NCBI RefSeq assembly: GCF_000482845.1
Contig: NZ_KI519513.1
Coordinates: 33,410-97,409 of the forward strand
Reading direction: 5' to 3'
Length of the DNA stretch: 64,000 bases
Origin: Anaerobiospirillum succiniciproducens DSM 6400
GTDB taxonomy: Bacteria; Pseudomonadota; Gammaproteobacteria; Enterobacterales; Succinivibrionaceae
Made by a program: the position numbers and the translations under genes. Shown here piece by piece: positions 47,700 to 57,175 of this stretch. Under the pieces are notes generated by a model that saw nothing but the letters and a program-made list of their open reading frames with translations, was not told the DNA's origin and searched no databases. Each line of letters starts with the position of its first letter. Position 1 is the first letter of the stretch.

Positions 47700-49649
47700 A
47701 TGGGACATAGACTAATTACCAAAGGATCATTTCATCCTTTTGAAGATCTCATCAATGGCGATTTTGTATATGTTGATAAGACTGCCTTAGCCTGTGACCT
47801 TGCCAAAGAGCACAATGCTTATTTGCTAACGCGACCAAGACGTATGGGCAAGTCTACTTTCTTATCCACACTTAAGCATCTGTTCATGAACGGCACGCAA
47901 GGATGTGAGGGATTAGACTGCTTTAAAAAATGGAGTGACCCATGGCGCTACTTTGTATTTAACTTTTCTTGGAATAACTTGAATCCATCTAGCGCAGAAG
48001 ACTTACGCTCCTCTATCGTCTCCTCATTGACAAGCTATACTGACTACTTTGGCATCACTTTGCCTGCAGATCGAAAGTTTGGCGATATCTTGAAGTTCTT
48101 TTTTAGAGAGTGCGTAAATAAGCTTTGCGACGATAACTTTTTAAAACAGCATCGCGAGCTGAGCGATGGTGATAGACCTTTTAACCCCCAAAAAGTTGTA
48201 TTACTCATCGATGAGTATGATGCACCTCTAACTAATCACTTGGGCAATCCTTTAGTTTTTGAAGAACTAAGACAAGTATATACCGAGCTATTTTCGACTA
48301 TCGAGGATCTTAACTTTAGATTTGTCTTTATTACTGGCATCACCTCGTATGCTCAAAGTTCAATTTTCTCAAGCGCCAATCAGTTTATTAATCTTTCCTT
48401 AGACCCACGCTTTGCAACATGCTGCGGTTATACGCTCTCAGAGATTGAGCACTATTTTGTCCGAGAGCTTCATCATGCATGCGAAGTCTTAAACATCTCC
48501 CATGAGTCTTTAATTAGGCAGCTTCGTTTTCATTATGCGGGTTATTTGTTTAATGATGAGGCAAATGAAGATCATGCTCATAAGAGAGTCTTTAGTCCGG
48601 TCAGTGTATCGATGTTTCTTAATGCGCCACAAAGAAAATTTAGGCCTTATTGGAGCATAACCGGCGCTGCCTCTGCACTTTTGTTCCACATGCTTAGCTT
48701 ATGTTCAAGCAAGATTACTAAGCTTTTGATTGACAAAGTGTTTGATACTGAGAATATGCAAGCTCAAGAACGTCAAGAGCTTGAAGAGCATCAGGTGCTT
48801 GAAGCGTATCTTGACTCACGTCTTCCTTTCTTTTGCTTAGATATTGGTGAGTCTGAACATGTTAATGATGGCACAGAGCATCTATTAGAGCTTAATATTA
48901 GCGACCGATCTTTGAACATAAGCAGCGTTGAGTCCATTAATGCATACAACGCAATCTTGTTTTTGCTTCAATCAGGCTATTTGAGCATCAAAAAAGTTAA
49001 AGGATGCACAGCCTACTTAGTAATCACTAATTACGAGGTGGCGTATACCCTTGCCTATCTTCTTACCCAAACATTTGATGAGGATACTAAGACTGAGAAT
49101 TGTCATGCTGAGCGTTTTGTTAAGGCGCTTAAGCAAGATGATAGTGTCTTTAGCGTGCTCCACCGTGGTGGTATGGATTTAGTCAAATTCATTGATAGTT
49201 GGCTTAGCGATGCACCATGGGAGTTTTTCTTATCCACAGCTCACGAAAATCAAATTGCGTATCTTTTCTACCTAGAATTGCTCAATCTACGAGTGCCTAC
49301 GCAGCGTAAAGTGTACTTAGCTAAAGACCGTGCAGCTATTGTCATCTATAAAGAAATTGATGATAAGAATGTGATAGATACTGTCATCGAGTTTCAGATT
49401 GCCAAGCAAGAAGATAGCATACTAGATAAGCTTCAAGATGGCGCTGTACAGCTCATTGAGCGCAGGTATGACCTTAATGTATCTACCACCGATACAAAGC
49501 GATATTGTGTTGTAATCAGCACTGAGCTAAGACAAGTGGGCGCGCTAGCCAAGATCGATAGTAATGATAAGCACATAATTGTCTATCAATCCACTTTGTT
49601 CAAAGGCGATGGATCACGGACAAACTCTAAGACAATGGAGCGGCGATAA
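47700..49649 (+). CDS. AAA-ATPase-like protein with PD-(D/E)XK nuclease-like C-terminus
   Basis: This 649-residue protein belongs to the AAA-ATPase-like/DUF1703 family that is often present in many copies in gut anaerobes. The N-terminal ATPase part (about 8-280) has FxDLI..DFVYVDKT, the Walker A RPRRMGKST (45-53) and the Walker B VVLLIDEYDAPL. The C-terminal 150 residues should be the nuclease-like domain (DUF1703). Its catalytic E-x-K position reads EFQ (564-566), so the lysine is replaced and nuclease activity is doubtful. The family function is not known; a role in defence or as a selfish element has been suggested. A paralogue begins at 63471. Confidence 0.85.
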   Translation: MGHRLITKGSFHPFEDLINGDFVYVDKTALACDLAKEHNAYLLTRPRRMGKSTFLSTLKHLFMNGTQGCEGLDCFKKWSDPWRYFVFNFSWNNLNPSSAEDLRSSIVSSLTSYTDYFGITLPADRKFGDILKFFFRECVNKLCDDNFLKQHRELSDGDRPFNPQKVVLLIDEYDAPLTNHLGNPLVFEELRQVYTELFSTIEDLNFRFVFITGITSYAQSSIFSSANQFINLSLDPRFATCCGYTLSEIEHYFVRELHHACEVLNISHESLIRQLRFHYAGYLFNDEANEDHAHKRVFSPVSVSMFLNAPQRKFRPYWSITGAASALLFHMLSLCSSKITKLLIDKVFDTENMQAQERQELEEHQVLEAYLDSRLPFFCLDIGESEHVNDGTEHLLELNISDRSLNISSVESINAYNAILFLLQSGYLSIKKVKGCTAYLVITNYEVAYTLAYLLTQTFDEDTKTENCHAERFVKALKQDDSVFSVLHRGGMDLVKFIDSWLSDAPWEFFLSTAHENQIAYLFYLELLNLRVPTQRKVYLAKDRAAIVIYKEIDDKNVIDTVIEFQIAKQEDSILDKLQDGAVQLIERRYDLNVSTTDTKRYCVVISTELRQVGALAKIDSNDKHIIVYQSTLFKGDGSRTNSKTMERR

Positions 49650-49783
49650 GCTCCATGGCTATTGATCACGTATAAGCTCTATGCTATCGAGCACGGATAT
49701 GCTCTATGGCTATCGAGCGCGGATAAGCTCTATGCTATCGAGCGCGGATATGCTCTATGGCTATCGAGCGCGGATAAGCTCTA
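49645..49783. repeat. Tandem repeat, 25/26-bp alternating units, 5-6 copies
   Basis: Units GATAAGCTCTATG and GATATGCTCTATGG, each followed by CTATCGAGCGCG, alternate and give a higher-order period of 51 bp. The first unit contains the stop codon of the AAA-ATPase-like gene. Confidence 0.9.
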
Positions 49784-49837
49784 AGTTTATTGGCTTGGCA
49801 AGGGATTGATGAGCTAGATGGTAGACAAGTATTAATG

Positions 49838-49892
49838 AAAAAGGCCGCGCCTATCGTCCTGCTAGATTGAAACTACAGGAGATGGCGCGGCC
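49838..49892 (-). terminator. Terminator of glpQ
   Basis: A long stem begins GGCCGCGCC/GGCGCGGCC (49843-49851 with 49884-49892), extends inward with mismatches, and is followed on the minus strand by TTTTTC. Confidence 0.88.
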
Positions 49893-49947
49893 TCTTGCTG
49901 TGGTGAGTAGACACAGCTTTAAGTTTGTATGGCTTAGTTAAGCTTAA

Positions 49948-51045
49948 TTACTTCTTAGCTTGCTTTTCTAAGAAAGCAACGCCTAAATCTGGGAAGTCAG
50001 TGAAGACACCATCAGCATCAGCGTCAATTAAGATAGCCTTGAAGAGCTCATCTACGTTGCTTGCGTACTCAGGCAGAGCATCAGCACGTACGGTATATGG
50101 GTGAACCATCATGCCGTTTAAGTGAGCATTCTTTACAAAATCGTTAACTACGATATTGCCCTTCTTGGTCTTTTCTAAGTCAAAGAGCATAGCGTAGGTT
50201 GGGCCTAAGCCAGTGGCGTACTTAGAAACCTCAGGGAAGTTCTTAGGATCAAGTAAGTAGTTAAAATCAAATGGAACCCACTTGCCATCCTTAAGCTCGT
50301 AAGTCTCATTCCAATCGTTGTAGCCAAGGAGCATTACGGTCTTGAGCTTCATGCCCATCTTAGGCATGAGGGTGTCAACCACGTACTTGAGATCTGGGTA
50401 GTCGAAGGTCTGGAAGATTACATTGCTATCCTTAGTGGTGTAGCCGTACTTCTTGAGCACTTCTAAGGTAGCCTTAGAAATGTCCTTACCCTCTTGCTTG
50501 TGGAACCAAGGAGCCTTGGTCTCAACGTACAGACCGATATCACGACCCATGGTCTTATTGAGGCCCTGAATGAACTCAATTTCCTCTTCTAAGGTGTGAA
50601 TCTTAAATACGGAGGTGAACATTGGGAAACGGTTAGGATAGCCCTGAACGCGCTTGCCATCCTTAATCTCAAAGCCTTCAGTGAAGTTTAAGGTCTTGAT
50701 CTCATCTAAAGTGAAGTCAATTACGTAGTAGCGACCATCTTTACGGGCACGATTTGGGAACTTCTCGGCTACATCGGTAACACGATCGAGGAAGTGATCG
50801 TGAACTACAACTAAGCGATCATCCTTAGTCATAGCCAGATCTTGCTCTATATACTTAACACCCATGGTGTAGGCTAAAGCCTTAGACTCTAAGGTGTGCT
50901 CTGGCAGGTAGGCTGAAGCACCACGGTGAGCTACGATCACCTTATCCTGAACATCAGCTGCATAAGCAGCATTGACAGCTGCACTAACGGAAAAAACAGA
51001 TGCAGTCATTAAAGCTGCGGCTAAAACGGACTTAGTAAACTTCAT
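49948..51045 (-). CDS. glpQ: Periplasmic glycerophosphodiester phosphodiesterase
   Basis: This 365-residue protein has a Sec signal peptide ending at about ANAAYAA and then the GDPD fold of GlpQ. Catalytic residues lie in VIAHRGASAYLPEHTLES (His, Arg, Glu) and VVVHDHFLDR (His); metal ligands include the Glu of YIEQDLAMTKD. GlpQ cleaves glycerophosphodiesters from phospholipid breakdown to glycerol-3-phosphate and an alcohol. I used the ATG at 51045 (MKFTKS); a TTG three codons upstream is possible. No GlpT-type permease is adjacent. Confidence 0.94.
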   Translation of the reverse strand: MKFTKSVLAAALMTASVFSVSAAVNAAYAADVQDKVIVAHRGASAYLPEHTLESKALAYTMGVKYIEQDLAMTKDDRLVVVHDHFLDRVTDVAEKFPNRARKDGRYYVIDFTLDEIKTLNFTEGFEIKDGKRVQGYPNRFPMFTSVFKIHTLEEEIEFIQGLNKTMGRDIGLYVETKAPWFHKQEGKDISKATLEVLKKYGYTTKDSNVIFQTFDYPDLKYVVDTLMPKMGMKLKTVMLLGYNDWNETYELKDGKWVPFDFNYLLDPKNFPEVSKYATGLGPTYAMLFDLEKTKKGNIVVNDFVKNAHLNGMMVHPYTVRADALPEYASNVDELFKAILIDADADGVFTDFPDLGVAFLEKQAKK

Positions 51046-52028
51046 AAATAGCAACCAAAATACTATGAGGCTTGCTCAGAAAACTTATTACGTTTTCTTG
51101 ATGGCCAATTTAATTGGCATGCTCATGTCCACACACAGTAAAAATTTGGCATGAGAGTTTTATGTTCCTATGGGTACATACAACCATCTCGGCCAAGCAA
51201 AAGACAAAGCATCAAGCAAACGTAAGATTTTGCAAAAATTAGCTAATTTTCAGTGAAAAATGCCAATTTTTTGCCAAAATCTAAGCAAAACACTCAAAAA
51301 ACGGATAAAACTGTGAAGTGCTTTTAGTCTATATAGTCTTGATTAAGGCTGTATCAGATGCATGTAAAACTTAGTTGCAGATCACACAATGATAAGCTCA
51401 ACTAATTTTAGGCCCACTATTAGCTTGTCAGCCCCCTTCATGAGAGCTCTCATGGCACCTTTTTTCTCACTGCCGCAGTCTCTTATCTATCTAATCAGCA
51501 CACAACAAACATCATCACGCCAATGCGATAAAAGTGCTTAGATATCAAATTTACTAGCAGCAACAGCAGCAGTACTAAAGCAACAGTACACTCACCATTG
51601 GCCCTTACTCTCATATCAATTGCTACCTTAGCTTATAGCGCGGGCATATATAAAAATGTGTCTGTTTTCACTCAACACGATATGCCTACAGCCATAGCAA
51701 AACGCTTAGCTTGTATGACAAGATTACGCTATAACACCCCTCTTTAGAGTATTAACTGAAGCCTTTTAGAGCACAGATTCAACTAAGGATCATGCTATTG
51801 AAAGTATGCTTTGCCTATGTTCATTGTCTGTTGCTTATAGATAGCCATGAGGGGTGATTTACGACCAAGCTTAATGCACTGCATCAATAAACTCTTTGCA
51901 CATCCATCTGCAGCTTCGCTCTTAGCATTACGTTTTAGTGCACAAGAATAAAGCTACACACTAGGATAAGCGTGCACTCATGTGTATGATCTTGCGCAAA
52001 TGCTTTGTCTTTGAAACTTGGAGAAATT
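51046..52028. other. Gene-free stretch upstream of glpQ and the first acetyltransferase
   Basis: 983 bases in which I see no gene, terminator or repeat. It must contain the divergent promoters of glpQ (minus) and the acetyltransferase (plus). Confidence 0.55.
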
Positions 52029-52886
52029 ATGGATCACGTCAAATTAGAACTTGCACGTCCTTGCTTGCTAAACAAAAGCGAGTACTTAAAGCTTGCAAAA
52101 GCTAATATCAATATCCATAACCAGACCATAGTCTCAAGTAATTGCTATTTCAATGAGCCTACCTTGGTATACGGTAGCTGCTATCTATACCGTATTAAGA
52201 TGGATAGTTACTCATACATCAACTACAGCTCTGATGTGCAAAACAGCTCTATAGGCCGCTACTGCTGTATTGGATCTAATTGCAATATTGGCATGCCTTT
52301 TCACAACTACAAAGCATTCTCATCATCTAATGTATGCAACAGTCAATCAGGCTTTTTACGTTTTTCAGGCCCAATTGACTATATGCCGCAGTGGCTAGAT
52401 GAGCGCAATTACATCATGAGCTCACAAGTGCATATTGGACATGATGTCTGGATTGGATCTCATGTACGCATCCCTGCTGATGTCAGCATTGGTCATGGAG
52501 CTGTGGTTGGTACAGGCGCGGTCATCAAAAAAGACGTGCCACCATATGCCATCATCGATCATCGTGGAGATCATGTAAAAAACCGCTTTTCTGATGAGAT
52601 CATTGCAGACCTCTTAGAGCTTAATTGGTGGGATTACGATCTGCCACGCATGATCTCTAAAAAGATGATCGATCCAAGCTTCCAAGAAAGCCCTCAAGGC
52701 ATTATTGAGCTCATGCGCTCACAAGATACTTCTTCGTGGCTACGCATTGAACAAAAGTGGCGTGCCCTGTTAGTTTTCTCTGCAGATAAGAGTGCGCTTA
52801 TCGATATTGACCCACAAACCGATCAGAACTTCTCTTCTGTCAATTTGCCTGCTGATATGCACAAGCAAATTTTTGGCAAGAGATAA
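52029..52886 (+). CDS. Hexapeptide-repeat acyltransferase (CatB/Vat-like), copy 1
   Basis: This 285-residue protein has a left-handed beta-helix from about residue 55 to 175. Hexapeptide turns include YSYINYSSDVQNSSIGRYC and IGHDVWIGSHVRIPADVSIG, followed by GAVVGTGAVIKKDVPPYAII. The helix carries the loop His of HNYKAF. This is the xenobiotic-acetyltransferase-like branch that O-acetylates sugars or antibiotics with acetyl-CoA. About 100 further C-terminal residues (WWDYDLP onward) are shared only with copy 2. The start at 52029 has GGAGA five bases upstream. The pair may O-acetylate surface glycans; substrate unknown. Confidence 0.88.
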   Translation: MDHVKLELARPCLLNKSEYLKLAKANINIHNQTIVSSNCYFNEPTLVYGSCYLYRIKMDSYSYINYSSDVQNSSIGRYCCIGSNCNIGMPFHNYKAFSSSNVCNSQSGFLRFSGPIDYMPQWLDERNYIMSSQVHIGHDVWIGSHVRIPADVSIGHGAVVGTGAVIKKDVPPYAIIDHRGDHVKNRFSDEIIADLLELNWWDYDLPRMISKKMIDPSFQESPQGIIELMRSQDTSSWLRIEQKWRALLVFSADKSALIDIDPQTDQNFSSVNLPADMHKQIFGKR

Positions 52887-52915
52887 GGCTCAGCTCACTA
52901 TCAGCAGCCTGCAGC

Positions 52916-53030
52916 GAGCTGTTGGCTATAAGCAGTGCTCTGCTCATAATAAGATAAGTGCTGTTGGCTATGAGCAATGCTCTGTTCATAATAAGATAAG
53001 TGCTGTTCGCTATGAGAAGCGTTCTTTACG
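52916..53030. repeat. Tandem repeat, 42-bp unit, 2.7 copies
   Basis: Units share GTGCTGTTGGCTATGAGCA and CTCATAATAAGATAA. The array lies between the two acetyltransferase genes. Confidence 0.85.
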
Positions 53031-53174
53031 CATCTGCAAACTTATGTTCTACAATGCGCTCCATGCTTTTTATTTCTAGAGCTGTACACAGCTTTTGTCT
53101 TTGTTTAGAGTGTTAGTCCAAACGATTTAGTGCACCGACGCTCTCTTATATTGCAAAGGTAGAAAGGGATCTTA

Positions 53175-54026
53175 ATGAAATCTATAGCAATTGAAACCGT
53201 GACTGAGCTTGATGAGCAGACTAGAGACAAGCTTACCGATAAGCATTTGTTCTTGGGTGAAAATGTAGAAGTCGCCCGTAATTGCTACTTCAATAAACCC
53301 AATCTGGTGTACTTCAATTGCTCTATCTTCAAAGTGAAGATGGATGCCTATTCATATATTCATCACCACTCAACAGTTATCAATACTGAAATTGGTCGCT
53401 ACTGCTCATTAGGTCATGCTTTAGATATAGGCATGGGCCATCACAATTACAAAGCATCCTTTACCTCGCCATGCTTCTACTCGAGCTCAATGTTTCTACC
53501 ATTCTCAGGTGATATCGACTATAGGCCTGAGTGGCTCGAAGCACGCCATGGTGAACAAACTAACCACGTTAAGATTGAGCATGATGTGTGGGTTGGTGGC
53601 CATGTGATGATTCCTAACGACGTTACGATTGGCACTGGCGCAGTCATTGGCGCGGGTGCTGTGGTAACTAAGGATGTGCCACCTTATGCGATTATCAATG
53701 CGCGTGGTGAGCACGTTAAAAATCGCTTTGCTGATGAAATCATTGCTGACTTACTCGAGTCTCAATGGTGGGAATATGATCTGCCAAAACTGATCGCCAG
53801 CAAGCTCGTCGATCCTCGTATACAAGAGCATCCAAGCATTTTGCTGCAGGCTATGAAAGATGCAGATTTAAGTACTTGGCCGCGTATTGGACAAGACTGG
53901 CATGCACTTTTAGTCTTTGCCAAAGACAAAGTACTGTTTACGCCTATTGATCCAAATACCGATCAAAACTTCACCTCAGTGAACTTGCCAGATTCAATCG
54001 TTGACTCGCTCTTTGGCGAAAAGTAA
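53175..54026 (+). CDS. Hexapeptide-repeat acyltransferase (CatB/Vat-like), copy 2
   Basis: This 283-residue paralogue of the preceding gene aligns over its whole length, including NCYFN(K/E)P, KMDAYSYIHHHS, IGRYCSLG, HHNYKASF, IEHDVWVGGHVMIP and DVPPYAII. The shared C-terminal part ends TDQNFTSVNLP. AAGGGA lies eight bases before the ATG. The 288-base gap carries a tandem repeat, so the genes may be transcribed separately. They probably arose by local duplication; sequence divergence suggests it is not recent. Confidence 0.88.
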   Translation: MKSIAIETVTELDEQTRDKLTDKHLFLGENVEVARNCYFNKPNLVYFNCSIFKVKMDAYSYIHHHSTVINTEIGRYCSLGHALDIGMGHHNYKASFTSPCFYSSSMFLPFSGDIDYRPEWLEARHGEQTNHVKIEHDVWVGGHVMIPNDVTIGTGAVIGAGAVVTKDVPPYAIINARGEHVKNRFADEIIADLLESQWWEYDLPKLIASKLVDPRIQEHPSILLQAMKDADLSTWPRIGQDWHALLVFAKDKVLFTPIDPNTDQNFTSVNLPDSIVDSLFGEK

Positions 54027-54208
54027 TACAGCAGAGCTCAAGTACCAACACTGATCGCGTGCTCAACAGCATAGTGCAAAGCGCAAAGCTCAATAGCATA
54101 GTGCAATGCTCAAAGATCAAGGTTTAAAGCGCAAGGCTTAAAGTCTTATGCGCTACATCAATATGCGATCACACTGTCCGTCGCTCATATCTTGCTCAGG
54201 GGATTAAT

Positions 54209-55360
54209 ATGAAAGTCGTTGTTGCGCTTGATTCATTCAAAGGCAGCTGCACTGCCCATAATGCCTGCGAAGCTGTTGCAACAGGGTTTAAGAAGGCTCT
54301 GCACGATAGCGAGATTCTGTGCTGCCCTATCTCGGATGGTGGTGAGGGACTTATTGATAGCCTGTATGGTGTACTGCAAGAACAAGGCTTTGTTAAGCAC
54401 CATTACACTGTACTTGGCCCATACCAAGGACAGGTAAAAGCAAGCTTCTTATATAACGAGCAACAAGGTGAGGCTATTGTAGAAATGGCCCAATGTAGTG
54501 GTATTGAGCTTAACTTAAACCACCCACGTGAGGGCGAAAAAGCCACTACATATGGTCTTGGTCAGCTCATTGGACATATCCTAAGCTTAAAGTGCCGCAC
54601 GATTAAGATTGGGCTTGGTGGCAGTGCTACAAATGATGCCGGTGCAGGCTTTGCTCAGGCACTAGGCGCAAAGTTTTATGACTCGCATGACCAGCTCATT
54701 ACTGAGCCACTATGCGGCTCTATGCTTAGCAAGATTGCCCGTGTAGACACAAGCGAGCTAGACGCTGCATTAAAAGACGTGGAGATTTTTGGCACCTGTG
54801 ATGTAACAAATCCACTTACTGGCAGCAATGGCGCAACTTATACTTTTGGACCGCAAAAAGGGATCAAGGTGCAAAATCTAGCTACTCTCGATGAGGCTAT
54901 GCAATCCTTTGCCACTCTCATGAACGCTCACTATAAGCGCAGTGTAGATACTGTTGCAGGTGCGGGCGCTGCAGGTGGCATGGGTGCTGCCTTACTCTGG
55001 TTTGCCCACGGCACTTTAGAGCGCGGCATTGATATTGTTATGCGCATCCTTAAACTTGAAGAGAAGATCAAGGATAGTTCCCTCGTTATTGTTGGCGAGG
55101 GGCGTATCGATGGCCAAAGCCTGCAAGGTAAAGCCCCGCTTGGCGTAGCTAAGCTTGCCAAAGAGCATAAGGTTCCAGTAATTGCCCTGTGCGGTTCTAT
55201 CGGTGCAAATGCAGAGGCCCTTTACGAGCACGGCATTAACGCCATCTATTCTTTATGCACCGGCCCCATGACCTTAGACGAGGCAATGTCTAACGCCGAA
55301 GAGCTAATAGAAAAACTAAGCTACAACATCGCTCGCACCGTCTCATTATCCTTAAACTAA
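54209..55360 (+). CDS. glxK: Glycerate kinase
   Basis: This 383-residue kinase belongs to the GarK/GlxK family (glycerate 2-kinase, ATP + D-glycerate). Family signatures are the N-terminal VALDSFKGSCTA, ISDGGEG, EMAQCSGIEL, GLGGSATNDAGAG, GACDVTNPL-type FGTCDVTNPLTG and VVGEGRIDGQSLQGKAP. GGGG precedes the ATG by 6 bases. It might feed glycerate into glycolysis; no neighbouring glycerate or glyoxylate genes are visible. Confidence 0.94.
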   Translation: MKVVVALDSFKGSCTAHNACEAVATGFKKALHDSEILCCPISDGGEGLIDSLYGVLQEQGFVKHHYTVLGPYQGQVKASFLYNEQQGEAIVEMAQCSGIELNLNHPREGEKATTYGLGQLIGHILSLKCRTIKIGLGGSATNDAGAGFAQALGAKFYDSHDQLITEPLCGSMLSKIARVDTSELDAALKDVEIFGTCDVTNPLTGSNGATYTFGPQKGIKVQNLATLDEAMQSFATLMNAHYKRSVDTVAGAGAAGGMGAALLWFAHGTLERGIDIVMRILKLEEKIKDSSLVIVGEGRIDGQSLQGKAPLGVAKLAKEHKVPVIALCGSIGANAEALYEHGINAIYSLCTGPMTLDEAMSNAEELIEKLSYNIARTVSLSLN

Positions 55361-55376
55361 TTTAGACGATACATAA

Positions 55377-55520
55377 TTAGAAACTAAAGCATTTGAGTGA
55401 ACATAAGGTTTTAAACTTATCATTTAGTTCTTTGAAGTTCTCGAAGTGGCCAAATAACTTACTCTTAAGAGTATCTAAAGACTCAAAGTATCGATAGTGC
55501 GTCATCTCACGGCGTGTGAT
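55377..55520 (-). pseudogene. IS630 transposase C-terminal relic
   Basis: About 47 codons read ITRREMTHYRYFESLDTLKS and then KLFGHFENFKELND before a stop. This resembles the tail of IS630 transposases. An upstream in-frame stop (55521-55523) and no start codon show it is a remnant left after internal deletion. Confidence 0.6.
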
Positions 55521-55529
55521 TCACCAGCA

Positions 55530-56033
55530 CTATGGTACTCCATCTGTTAATTGCTCTTCACTTTTAGATTTGCCTTTTGACGGCTGTGCCTGTGCTCTAG
55601 TGAGCGATAAGTTTAACTTTTCTTTTATAAGACGTTGGCACTGTCTAGTGCTAAGGCTAACATGAAACTGCTTATTGATGTAGTCAGCGACGCTTTTTCC
55701 ATCCCAAATGGCATAATTATGCGTCTCTGGTGGAGATAGCAAGGCATCACGAACTGCATCGAGCTGAGTTTCGCTAAGTCGTCTTGGTCGACCAGGCGGA
55801 GCAGATAGTTTTAGGGCTTGAAATCCCTGTTCATCAGCAAGCTTAACCCAAAGATTGATTGTTGCTGGACTCTCACCACAAGCCTCTGATAATGCCTTAG
55901 TGGAAATGCCATTAAGGTACATGTTGACGATTGTGGCTCTGTAAATCATCTTCGTCTCAGCACTTTGCCGAACAAAGCTTGAGCCAGCTTCTTTTAGCTT
56001 TTCAATATCAGTTTTATAGCTACGTACTTTCAT
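55530..56033 (-). pseudogene. IS630-family transposase, N-terminal part (HTH)
   Basis: The 167 residues match the DNA-binding half of IS630-type transposases: a first helix-turn-helix with STKALSEACGESPATINLWVKLADEQGFQAL, the linker PPGRPRRLSETQLDAV, then a winged region with YAIWDGKSVADYINKQFHVSLSTRQCQRLIKEKL. No DDE residues are present. In complete elements the DDE domain follows directly or by frameshift; here only the C-terminal relic remains. The frame itself is intact and could still make a DNA-binding protein. Confidence 0.8.
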
Positions 56034-56174
56034 TTAAAAGACCATCTTAGGCTATACCTAATGGTAGCTTATCATGAATGTATTACTAAGCTTGCTTATT
56101 ACCTAATCATTTATGTCGTTTACTATAAAACACTTACAGCCTAGCTTTAACGCCAATCAAAAAAGGCAGAGGCA

Positions 56175-56219
56175 GCAAAGTAATACTTCCTTACTGCCCA
56201 AAGTAATACTACCTTACTG
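56175..56219. repeat. Two-copy 22/23-bp direct repeat
   Basis: Two units of CAAAGTAATACTxCCTTACTG lie in tandem, about 90 bases below the TylF-like gene's stop. Confidence 0.8.
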
Positions 56220-56311
56220 TCTCAGTCCATTTTCTTTTAAATGTGTATCTTTAAAGCAAGTTCTGTCTTGATAGCTAGCCTATTTGCGCAAAATAATGAT
56301 GAGCCATCCAA

Positions 56312-57037
56312 TTAGCGCACGATAATGATGGAGCCGCCCTCATCGGCTAATGGCAGCTTATTAATTCGACCATGCTTAGCCTCAAACTCTGCGATTACCT
56401 CTTTGACGCCTTTGATGGAGGCGTGGTTGTAGTCGTGCAAGAAAAGATAGCCACCAGGTAAAGTACGCTCGTAAAAGAACTCTAAAGCTGTAGCCATTGG
56501 TTGTTTGAGGTCCATGTCTAAAGAGACAAAGACAAACTTAAGATCTTTTACCTCACGACAGGTCTTTTCGATCATGCCTTTATGAAAAACGGCTTTGTCT
56601 GCATGAGGCAACACGGCTTTAACTGCCTCGATGGAAGTGGAGTTAAAAGTCTGCTCATCACGGAAGAAGGTGGAGATTAAGCCCTTTTCAATGTCGTGAT
56701 CGACTTGCTTCATATCGAAGCCTTCAAAAGTATCGAACAAATGCAAAGTACGGTTAGCAAAGGCAGCATTAATCATGCAAGAAAAACCGCCTTTCCATAC
56801 ACCAGCCTCAGCTACACATGCATCGGATTTAGCAAGCTCTTCATTAGAGGCAATCATCTCAGCACATAGCTGCATAGTGCGCCAGCGAGTGTAGTCATGG
56901 TGCTCAACGCTATCGATAAGTGGGCTTTGCACCTGATCGTAGGTCATGGGCGAAGTTATGATTTTGTTGCTGTTCTTAAGCACATCGTAAAAGACGGCCA
57001 TCAGAGACTTGAAGTTATCGGCATTGAAGCTAAACAT
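56312..57037 (-). CDS. TylF/MycF-like O-methyltransferase
   Basis: This 241-residue SAM-dependent methyltransferase resembles the TylF (macrocin O-methyltransferase) family. SAM-binding EAGVWKGGFSCMINAAF comes first, then LHLFDTFEGFD, VFVSLDMDLKQPMATALEFF and GGYLFLHDYNH, with Asp and His residues fitting the metal-dependent sugar O-methylation site of the family. It is the last gene of a minus-strand set with two FkbM methyltransferases, a glycosyltransferase and a two-domain FkbM protein. Its likely role is methylating a surface or flagellar glycan. Confidence 0.85.
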   Translation of the reverse strand: MFSFNADNFKSLMAVFYDVLKNSNKIITSPMTYDQVQSPLIDSVEHHDYTRWRTMQLCAEMIASNEELAKSDACVAEAGVWKGGFSCMINAAFANRTLHLFDTFEGFDMKQVDHDIEKGLISTFFRDEQTFNSTSIEAVKAVLPHADKAVFHKGMIEKTCREVKDLKFVFVSLDMDLKQPMATALEFFYERTLPGGYLFLHDYNHASIKGVKEVIAEFEAKHGRINKLPLADEGGSIIIVR

Positions 57038-57175
57038 ATTTTTCCTAATCCTGTGTATCTAACATCATGAGAGCAGAGCTAAGCGCTTATTAAACTTATC
57101 TTGTAAGCTAAGCGGTCTTTGAGCTTGGCTTATAACTAAGCGTGGTGCATGTATTAATAACATGAGGCCATGAGT

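Larger units (their letters stand above)
55377..56033 (-). mobile_element. Decayed IS630-type element
   Basis: An intact transposase N-terminal frame (55530-56033) is followed after nine bases by a C-terminal transposase relic (55377-55520). The catalytic middle that should lie between them is missing, so the element cannot encode its own transposase. Terminal repeats were not found. Confidence 0.7.
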
